NCBI GenBank assembly: GCA_009692155.1
Contig: SHZW01000012.1
Span: 1-61,703, forward strand
Reading direction: 5' to 3'
Source of the DNA: Nitrospiraceae bacterium
Lineage (GTDB): Bacteria; Nitrospirota; Nitrospiria; Nitrospirales; Nitrospiraceae
Length of the DNA: 61,703 nt
The notes under the pieces are model-generated. The model saw nothing but the letters and a program-made list of their open reading frames with translations, was not told the DNA's origin and made no database searches. Both the position numbers and the translations under genes were made by a program. Of this stretch, positions 55,864-61,703 are shown one piece after another. Within the stretch, counting starts at the first letter, position 1. Every line of letters begins with the position of its first letter.

Positions 55864-55980
55864 AACCAGTCCGCCATAAAAGAGGGCCAGTCCCGGTACG
55901 ATCATCGCCAGCACCAGTGCTGTCGCGATCAGCACCCAGGCGGTGTCGGCCGGATCAATCTGAGGAATGACAGGGTTCAT
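55834..55980 (-). pseudogene. 5' fragment of an ammonium transporter gene
   Basis: From ATG 55980 (GGAGG 4 nt upstream) the frame reads an AmtB N-terminus: ADTAWVLIATALVLAMIVPG and LALFYGGLVRSK. It then departs and stops after PVPPAT at codon 49. The family would continue for ~350 more residues. The break falls at a GGAGCAAG stretch shared with the following hao-like frame. The start signals are intact, so a 48-residue peptide may still be made. Confidence 0.75.
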
Positions 55981-56049
55981 TGTGCCTCCGAAAGACAGGA
56001 GCGCCACACCGTGGCCCGCGGCGCTTTCCTGGTTGTCACGCTTTTGTTG

Positions 56050-56490
56050 CTAGAAAGTTTTGTACTCCAGCCATTTGCCATTCAACGTAATCTTGCAGCG
56101 CGCTTCGCCCTGGCTACCGGTCACCTTTTCCACGTCGATCGTGAAATCGATCGCGCTCATGATCCCGTCGCCGAACATTTCATTGGCCATCTCGCGCAAC
56201 GGGTCGCCATAGACACCGATGATCTCCAACAACCGGTACTTGAACGGATCCGTCGTGTTTGGGAAATCGGTTCGCACCGGAAATTTGGACAGGGATTCTG
56301 TTGTTTCCTTGTCCAATTCCAGCGCCGCCCCCACCTTCCTGGCTTCCTCCGGGGTCAGCCGATGGTTCCCATTGAGCGCCGCCGCGACAAACGTGGGGTT
56401 TTTCCCCACGATCTTCGCCACCTCGGCAATGGTGATTTTCTTCTCCAGCCGCTTGGCCTTGATCACATCCTTCGCCTTCTTCCCTTCCAT
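56050..56490 (-). CDS. cynS: Cyanate hydratase (cyanase)
   Basis: A 146-residue enzyme that turns cyanate and bicarbonate into ammonium and CO2. The catalytic Arg and Glu (KYRLLEIIGVYG) and Ser (GIMSAIDF) of cyanase are present, with the N-terminal DNA-binding-like helical domain (ITIAEVAKIVGKNPTFVAAAL, in part). GGAGG lies before the ATG. It follows the ABC transporter genes, so imported cyanate would be used as nitrogen source. Confidence 0.97.
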   Translation of the reverse strand: MEGKKAKDVIKAKRLEKKITIAEVAKIVGKNPTFVAAALNGNHRLTPEEARKVGAALELDKETTESLSKFPVRTDFPNTTDPFKYRLLEIIGVYGDPLREMANEMFGDGIMSAIDFTIDVEKVTGSQGEARCKITLNGKWLEYKTF

Positions 56491-56534
56491 CGCCTCCTCC
56501 TTATGAATGAATGAGCCCCTCCGCAGGGCCCGGG

Positions 56535-57416
56535 TTATCGCCGTGCCAGCGTTTCCTGCTCGAAATTCACGACCCGCGGATATTTCTTCTCGGAACCCCC
56601 GGAACCATTGTTGGAATCGCCTGTCTCCTCTTCATGCGTGACATGCTCGACAAGGAAATGGATGATGTGGTTGCGAAGCTTATAATAATGGGGATGCTCG
56701 ATGATCGTGACGCGGGCGCGGGGCCGCGGAATCGTCACCATGACATTCTCGGCAATCCGCGCTCCCGGGCCATTGGTCATGAGCAGAATTCTATCGGACA
56801 GCAGAATCGCCTCATCCACATCGTGCGTGACCATGAACACCGTGTTTCTGGACGTGTTCCACATCTGAATCAATTCTTCCTGGATCACGCCTCGCGTGAG
56901 CGCATCAATCTGCGCAAACGGCTCGTCCAACAGCAGCACTTTCGGCTCGATCGCGAAGGCCCTGGCCAGCCCGACCCGTTGCTTCATGCCGCCCGACAGC
57001 GCCGTCGGCCGTTTGGTCTCGGCGCCTTTGAGCCCGACCAGCGCGATGTATTTGTGTACGTGTGCGGCGATCCTCTCGCGGTCCCAGTTGGGATAGGCCG
57101 CCCGCACCGCCAACCGGATATTGTCGAAGACCGTCATCCAGGGCATCAAGGCGAAGTTCTGAAAGACCACCATCCGGTCCAGTCCAGGTCCGGCCGCCTC
57201 CCGCCCGTTCAAAATCACGCCTCCCTCCGAGGGCGATTCGAGTCCGGCGATGATATTGAGGAGCGTGCTCTTCCCACAGCCTGAATGGCCGATGGTGGTG
57301 ACGAACTCACCCTTCTCGATTTTGATTGTCACGTCCTTGAAGATGCAGACAGGGTCCCCGCCCGAATGGCTCGGAAAGAACTTCGTCATATGATCGATCT
57401 GCAAAAAGGCCATCAT
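56535..57416 (-). CDS. ABC transporter ATPase, cyanate/nitrate type
   Basis: A 293-residue ATPase of the NrtD/CynD/SsuB group. Walker A GHSGCGKST, Q-loop FQNFALMPWMTVFDNI, signature ALSGGMKQRVGLARAFA and Walker B VLLLDEPFAQID. A basic C-terminal tail of ~30 residues (KKYPRVVNFEQETLARR end). It starts directly at the permease stop. Confidence 0.92.
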   Translation of the reverse strand: MMAFLQIDHMTKFFPSHSGGDPVCIFKDVTIKIEKGEFVTTIGHSGCGKSTLLNIIAGLESPSEGGVILNGREAAGPGLDRMVVFQNFALMPWMTVFDNIRLAVRAAYPNWDRERIAAHVHKYIALVGLKGAETKRPTALSGGMKQRVGLARAFAIEPKVLLLDEPFAQIDALTRGVIQEELIQMWNTSRNTVFMVTHDVDEAILLSDRILLMTNGPGARIAENVMVTIPRPRARVTIIEHPHYYKLRNHIIHFLVEHVTHEEETGDSNNGSGGSEKKYPRVVNFEQETLARR

Positions 57417-58304
57417 TTACTCCTGATAGGTGACAAAACCAGCCAGCTTGTTGAATCCCGAGTCCAGAATGACTCCGACCACTCCCACGACCAGGATGGC
57501 AAAAATCACGCCGGCAATATCAAGATTGTTCCATTCGATCCAGCTCAGATAGCCCACGCCCAGCTCGCCCAGCAACATCTCGGCGGGCACCACGGCCACG
57601 AGCGCGCTCCCGAATGCGATCCGCAGTCCGTTCACAATCGTCGGCGCGGCCCCCGGAAGAATGACTTTGTACAGCCGCTTGAACCACGTCAGCTGGAGAA
57701 TGGCCGCCACGTGCAGATAATCCTTTCGCAAGGAACTGACCCCAAACGCCGTGGTTGCAAGGGTCGGCCATACCGCCGCCATAAATACGACCAGCACCGC
57801 CGTCCATTTCGGATCCTTGACGGTATAGAGCAGCAACGGCATCCACGCCAGCGGTGAGATCGGTTTGAGAATCTGGATGAACGGGTTGACCGCCTGGAAC
57901 AGCGCTTTATTCAGCCCCAGCAACACACCGAGCATGATCGCGACTACCGAAGCCGCGAGAAAGCCCGCCGCAAAGCGCGAGACCGTGTAGGCCACGAGAT
58001 ACGCGATCCCATGGTCGTTGGTCCCCTTTTTCACAAACGCCTCGGCGAGCTCAGTTCGAGCTTTTTCGATGACCATCAGAGGCCCCGGCACGCCTCTTAC
58101 TTTCTCCTTTTCTGGATTCCAGGCGTATCCTTCTTCCGACGTCCGGACGATATCGCCGTTGAACTCCATCATGTGCAGTTGCTCCTCGGACATCCCCCGG
58201 GGCTCAAAAGCCGGCCTCAACGTGAAGAAATGCCAGGCCAGCAAAAAAACCGCCAGCAGAAAGCACGAGATCATCCAGGGACTGCTCTTACCTTGCATCG
58301 TCAT
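57417..58304 (-). CDS. ABC transporter permease, cyanate/nitrate type
   Basis: A 295-residue permease of the NrtB/CynB family with about six membrane segments and the coupling motif region LRIAFGSALVAVVPAEMLLG. The first ~100 residues contain a periplasmic stretch between segments 1 and 2. Substrate-binding, permease, ATPase and cynS follow each other with short gaps, so they form one operon. Confidence 0.92.
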   Translation of the reverse strand: MTMQGKSSPWMISCFLLAVFLLAWHFFTLRPAFEPRGMSEEQLHMMEFNGDIVRTSEEGYAWNPEKEKVRGVPGPLMVIEKARTELAEAFVKKGTNDHGIAYLVAYTVSRFAAGFLAASVVAIMLGVLLGLNKALFQAVNPFIQILKPISPLAWMPLLLYTVKDPKWTAVLVVFMAAVWPTLATTAFGVSSLRKDYLHVAAILQLTWFKRLYKVILPGAAPTIVNGLRIAFGSALVAVVPAEMLLGELGVGYLSWIEWNNLDIAGVIFAILVVGVVGVILDSGFNKLAGFVTYQE

Positions 58305-58341
58305 AGTTTCTTCCTCTTCCTCTCAACCCCAGCCCCCCCCC

Positions 58342-59664
58342 TCACGCCATGCTGTGAATCTTGAAGCTCTTCAGATAGGCCTCCGGCTGGCTCGAATCAA
58401 ACGCCTTGCCCATGATGATGTGTTTCATGGTTGTGGCGTTGTGGGTTGGATACCCCAACTCCTTCGCCACGCGGTCGCAGCCCGCCGCCAGATACACCTG
58501 TTCAGCCACCGACTGATAGTTGATATCCCCCTTCACATGTCCCCAGCGCTTCATCTGGGTCAGGATCCAGACGGCCATGGAATGCCACGGGTAGGGATCG
58601 AAATCGATTCGATTCGGCTCTTTTATAATCTTGCCGAGCCCGTCGGCGTAGGTCCCGGTCAGCACCTGCTCCAAAACCGTGACCGGTTGATTCATATAAT
58701 TGGCCGGTGCGATGGCAGTGGCAATTTCCTTGCGATGCGCAGGGTTGGACGCATAATGCGTGGCATCCACGATCGCTCTCCACATGGCTCCGAACGTATT
58801 GGGATATCGGGTCGCAAAATCCTTGGTCACGACAAATGCACAGCAGGGATGGCGATCCCAAATGTCCTTCGAGAGCTTGAAAATAAACCCGGCATTCTCG
58901 TAGACAGCGCGCTGATTGAACGGGTCCGGCCCCAGATAGCCATCCACGTTTCCTGCTTTGAGATTCGCCACCATCTCCGCGGGCGGCACAATGCGAATCT
59001 GCACGTCCTTGTCCGGATGGACGCCACCTTCGGCCAGGAAATACCGTAACAGGTAATTGTGCATGGAGAAATCGAACGGTACGCAGAACCGGAACCCTTT
59101 CATGTCGGCGGCCGTTTTCACGTCCTTGTGCTTGATGTGCAACGTAATCGCCTGCCCGTTGATGTTTTCCACCGCCGGCATGTAGAAGGGCGTCGGCAAT
59201 GATCCCACCCCCATTGTGAACGCCAACGGCATCGGTGAAAGAAAGTGCGAGGCATCGACTTCCTTATTCACCGCCCAATCCCGAATCATCGCCCATCCGG
59301 CTGCGCGCTTGACCGAGGCATTCAAGCCATGTTTTTTGTAGAACCCCAACGGCTCCGCCATGATGATCGGTGTGCCGCACGTAATCGGGATGAACCCGAT
59401 GCTGACGTCCTGCTTCTCGGGCTTCCCGACCGGATCGGCGGCAAACGCCGTGAGCGTGCTCAACGGGAACGTCTCCGCGATCAGTGCCGATAACGTCGTG
59501 GCGCCAAGCCCGGCCAGGAATTGTCGTCTCGTCGGCCCCGCGGCGCGCAGCACTGCTGAAGTCACCGCCTGCCTGACCGTGCGCTCGAAATACTCTTCCG
59601 ACGATTCGGGGCGCTTTTGATCGTCCTGTGGCTGGCTTATGATCTCATCCTTCGCTTTTCTCAT
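58342..59664 (-). CDS. NrtA/CynA-family substrate-binding protein, Tat-exported
   Basis: A 440-residue binding protein. After a charged leader the motif TRRQFLAGLGATTLSALIAE at ~45-65 is a twin-arginine signal. The mature part begins KQDVSIGFIPITCGTPI and matches NrtA/CynA/CmpA-type proteins for nitrate, cyanate or bicarbonate. Cyanase at the operon end favours cyanate; nitrate cannot be excluded. AAGGAGG lies before the ATG at 59664. Upstream is a leader with two hairpins and a terminator (59705-59786). Confidence 0.92.
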   Translation of the reverse strand: MRKAKDEIISQPQDDQKRPESSEEYFERTVRQAVTSAVLRAAGPTRRQFLAGLGATTLSALIAETFPLSTLTAFAADPVGKPEKQDVSIGFIPITCGTPIIMAEPLGFYKKHGLNASVKRAAGWAMIRDWAVNKEVDASHFLSPMPLAFTMGVGSLPTPFYMPAVENINGQAITLHIKHKDVKTAADMKGFRFCVPFDFSMHNYLLRYFLAEGGVHPDKDVQIRIVPPAEMVANLKAGNVDGYLGPDPFNQRAVYENAGFIFKLSKDIWDRHPCCAFVVTKDFATRYPNTFGAMWRAIVDATHYASNPAHRKEIATAIAPANYMNQPVTVLEQVLTGTYADGLGKIIKEPNRIDFDPYPWHSMAVWILTQMKRWGHVKGDINYQSVAEQVYLAAGCDRVAKELGYPTHNATTMKHIIMGKAFDSSQPEAYLKSFKIHSMA

Positions 59665-59704
59665 AGATTCCTCCTTGACTGCTCTGTCCGCTTACCAAAA
59701 CAAA

Positions 59705-59786
59705 GCGCCAGCTATCGCCGAAAGACACCCCTTCGGCAACGCTGGCGCCTTTGCCAGTCCTCACGGCCTGACGCCATTGTCAGGCC
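59705..59786 (-). promoter_or_regulatory. Tandem-hairpin antitermination leader (ANTAR-type) of the cyn/nrt-like operon
   Basis: Read on the minus strand: hairpin P1 GGCCTGAC-AATGGC-GTCAGGCC (59786-59765), a 7-nt linker, and hairpin P2 CTGGC-AAAGGC-GCCAG (59757-59742). Both loops have six bases with A first and G fourth, the pattern bound by ANTAR-domain proteins such as NasR and EutV. The 3' arm of P2 is part of a terminator whose arms GCGCCAGC (59748-59741) and GCTGGCGC (59712-59705) are followed by TTTGTTTT. P2 and the terminator exclude each other. The binding protein is not in the window. Confidence 0.75.
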
Positions 59787-59798
59787 AAATAACCAGAC

Positions 59799-59880
59799 GA
59801 TAGCCTCGGGCCACGAGCCTCGAGACACGAAGCGATACCCTATATTCCTGTTGTCCCGCGCCTCGAGCCTCGTGCCTATC
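59799..59880. repeat. GAGGC-word dyad between glnA and the cyn/nrt-like operon
   Basis: On the plus strand ATAGCCTCGGGCCACG and AGCCTCGAGACACG words (59799-59829) face TCCCGCGCCTCGAGCC and TCGTGCCTATC (59854-59880). The arms are imperfect complements, ending with GATAG on both outer sides. It begins right after the glnA stop and probably closes that transcript. Confidence 0.62.
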
Positions 59881-59882
59881 TG

Positions 59883-61298
59883 CTACACGTCGTAATACAG
59901 GAAAAACTCGTACGGATGCGGACGAAGCCGGAGCGGATCCACTTCACGCGTCCGCTTGTAGCCGATCCAAGCCTCGATCAGATCCTCCGTGAACACGCCG
60001 CCCTTGAGGAGAAACTGATGGTCCTTCTCCAGATTCCTGAGCGCATCGTCCAGGCTGCCCGGCATGGTCGGGACCCTGGCCGCTTCGCGCGCCTCCAGAT
60101 CGTAGAGGTCCTTCTCCATCGGCTCTCCGGGATCGATCTTGTTCGCGATCCCGTCCAGCCCGGCCATCAGCATGGCGGCAAAAGCCAGATAGGGATTCGT
60201 CGAAGGATCCGGAAACCGGACTTCGATTCGTTTCGCCTTCGGATTGGGCGAATACATCGGAATCCGGATGCCGGCCGACCGGTTCCGGCTCGAATAGGCC
60301 AGCATGACCGGCGCCTCAAACCCGGGCGTCAGCCGCTTGTACGAATTGACCGTCGGATTCGTGATTGCCGCCAGCGCCGGTGCGTGTTTCAGGATGCCGC
60401 CGATGTAATGCAAGCACATCTGCGACATGCCGGCATATTCCTTGCCGGCGAAGAGCGGCTTGCCGTCCTTCCAGATGCTCTGATGCGTGTGCATGCCGGA
60501 CCCGTTGTCGCCGAACAGCGGCTTCGGCATGAACGTCACCGTTTTGTGGTGCCGCCGGGCCACGTTCTTGACGATGTACTTGTACATCATCATCTTGTCG
60601 GCCATCACGACCAGCGAATCGAACCGCAGGTCAATTTCAGCCTGGCCGGCCGTCGCCACTTCGTGATGGTGCTTCTCCACCGGAATGCCGACTTTTTGCA
60701 TTTCCAGTATCATCTCGCTGCGGATGTCCTGCTGCGTGTCGATCGGAGGCACCGGGAAGTAGCCTTCCTTGTGCCGGATCTTGTTGCCAAGATTCACGCC
60801 GTCCTGGCCGGCATTCCACACGCCCTCTTCCGAATCGAGGAAGTAGTAACCGCTGTGGCTGGTTTGATCGAAGCGCGCGTGATCAAAGATGAAGAATTCG
60901 GCTTCAGGGCCCCAATACGAAATGTCGCCGATCTTCGTGCTCTTGAGATATTTCTCCGCCTTCTGCGCGATAAATCGCGGGTCGCGCTCGTAGATTTCGC
61001 GCGTGATGGGATCCATGACGTTACCGACGAGGCTGAGCGTCGGCACCGCTGTGAAGGGATCCATGCACGCGGTGGTCGGGTCCGGCACCACCAGCATATC
61101 GCTGTTATTGATGGCCTTCCATCCGCGGATGGACGAGCCGTCCAGGCCCGAGCCATCCTTGAACGTGTCTTCGTTGAGCTCTTCGATCGGAATCGTGAAA
61201 TGCTGCCAGGTCCCTGGCAAATCCACGAATTTCAGATCCACCACCAGCACTTTGTTCTTTTTTGCATATTCGAGTACTTCACGCGGAGTCATCCACAT
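59883..61298 (-). CDS. glnA: Glutamine synthetase, type I
   Basis: A 471-residue GSI-beta-type enzyme making glutamine from glutamate and ammonium. [23 protein letters not shown] and the ATP-binding NRSAGIRIP are typical. [17 protein letters not shown] contains the tyrosine (about position 399) that GlnE adenylylates in enterobacteria, so the GlnE-like proteins in the window have a plausible target. GGAGG lies before the ATG. It lies 19 nt downstream of glnD. Confidence 0.97.
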   Translation of the reverse strand: MWMTPREVLEYAKKNKVLVVDLKFVDLPGTWQHFTIPIEELNEDTFKDGSGLDGSSIRGWKAINNSDMLVVPDPTTACMDPFTAVPTLSLVGNVMDPITREIYERDPRFIAQKAEKYLKSTKIGDISYWGPEAEFFIFDHARFDQTSHSGYYFLDSEEGVWNAGQDGVNLGNKIRHKEGYFPVPPIDTQQDIRSEMILEMQKVGIPVEKHHHEVATAGQAEIDLRFDSLVVMADKMMMYKYIVKNVARRHHKTVTFMPKPLFGDNGSGMHTHQSIWKDGKPLFAGKEYAGMSQMCLHYIGGILKHAPALAAITNPTVNSYKRLTPGFEAPVMLAYSSRNRSAGIRIPMYSPNPKAKRIEVRFPDPSTNPYLAFAAMLMAGLDGIANKIDPGEPMEKDLYDLEAREAARVPTMPGSLDDALRNLEKDHQFLLKGGVFTEDLIEAWIGYKRTREVDPLRLRPHPYEFFLYYDV

Positions 61299-61317
61299 CC
61301 TCCTTTCAGGCCATTAC

Positions 61318-61703
61318 CTATGATGTTGATAATGAAACACCGGACATTGTCCCTGTTTCCACTGTCAGCTGTCCTGCCACAAATCGGTCGATTTCGCCCT
61401 TGAGCGTCGCCCGGATCGCCTCCAGCCGGGCCGGATCGGTCACCTTCCCCCCCTTCGAATCCGTGACATAAAACACGTCCGCAACCTGATCCAATCGCGT
61501 GGAGATGCGCGCCGCCTGCACGAACAGCCCAAGCGTGAAAATGGTTCGCGTAATGACGTACAGCAGGCCCTGCCGGTCCTCCGCGAACACATCGACGATC
61601 GTGGCGCGATCGGACGTCTCGTTGTCCACCTGCACGTCCGTCGACTGCCGGCCCGCCGGAAGCCGTCGCTGATGGTCCGGGCGGTGGTGGCGCCCCATGA
61701 GTT
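61318..61703 (-). CDS. glnD: Protein-PII uridylyltransferase GlnD, C-terminal part (partial)
   Basis: The last ~128 codons of a gene running off the right edge. The C-terminal ACT domain of GlnD is recognisable: TIVDVFAEDRQGLLYVITRTI, in part, and VADVFYVTDSKGGKV. GlnD senses glutamine through its ACT domains and modifies PII. An ACT domain at the very end followed by glnA fits GlnD; RelA-type proteins are a less likely alternative. Confidence 0.85.
   Translation of the reverse strand, partial: LMGRHHRPDHQRRLPAGRQSTDVQVDNETSDRATIVDVFAEDRQGLLYVITRTIFTLGLFVQAARISTRLDQVADVFYVTDSKGGKVTDPARLEAIRATLKGEIDRFVAGQLTVETGTMSGVSLSTS

Noticed and set aside
61299..61317. Sigma-54/NtrC promoter before glnA
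   Set aside because: No GG-N10-GC type -24/-12 element is visible in the 19-nt gap to glnD; glnA is probably co-transcribed with glnD or driven from within it.
59916..61403. 495-codon plus-strand frame opposite glnA
   Set aside because: Antisense shadow of a strongly conserved gene; it has no recognisable protein features.

Overview
The window comes from the chromosome of a bacterium of the genus Nitrospira (nitrite oxidiser) or a close relative. Support: the 5' part of a Nitrospira-type 16S rRNA gene at the left edge, a GC-rich genome, Gram-negative outer-membrane genes (lptF, lptG, lpxD, a TonB receptor), and nitrogen genes typical of the group (cyanase with an NrtA/CynA-type ABC transporter, glutamine synthetase, an amtB fragment and a hydroxylamine-oxidoreductase-like fragment). 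The genus is inference; no database was searched.

Layout. 1-650: 16S rRNA 5' end and its promoter (minus strand). 654-3247: Tat-exported molybdopterin oxidoreductase, HtrA-like protease, SNase-fold protein. 3293-13472 (minus): HI0933-type flavoprotein, aspS, rluB, guaA, guaB and a protein with two NHL propellers. 13654-15216: 2-hydroxyacid dehydrogenase, then a cold-shock gene with a long structured leader. 15533-20471 (plus): lptF-lptG-KASII-ACP-lpxD, an envelope lipid operon. 20515-28806 (minus): membrane protein, yacG, a frameshifted DUF3365 gene, then a vitamin B12 regulon (adenosyltransferase, TonB receptor, btuFCD) with two cobalamin riboswitches. 29396-32363 (plus): two adjacent genes carrying three in-frame stop codons. 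33114-46640: a long minus-strand run holding an O-methyltransferase, TPR, MBL-like and TlpA-like genes, most purine genes (purF, L, Q, S, C, B), nusB, ribH and ribBA. 46773-49960 (plus): rpoH-like sigma factor and groESL. 50033-61703: nitrogen control and assimilation. This block has two divergent GlnE-like proteins (one with an ACT domain), GYD and CBS proteins, a chimeric amtB'/hao' remnant, cynS, a CynA/NrtA-type ABC transporter, glnA, and the end of glnD.

Main points for a second look. (1) The leader of the cyanate/nitrate-type ABC-cynS operon has two tandem hairpins with six-base loops of the A1/G4 pattern, the second overlapping an intrinsic terminator. This is the architecture of an ANTAR antitermination target. 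(2) The glnE function is split into two divergent genes, one fused to an ACT domain, next to glnA and glnD. (3) A junction with about 8 bp of microhomology joins the start of amtB to the end of a hao-like gene. (4) Many intergenic regions contain locus-specific, word-like imperfect dyads. Several run into coding sequence and supply C-termini, stop codons or even a signal peptide (lpxD, nusB, btuF, rluB). (5) Several genes have a -10 hexamer 5-10 nt before the ATG, which suggests leaderless mRNAs. (6) Two neighbouring genes contain in-frame TGA, TAG and TAG.
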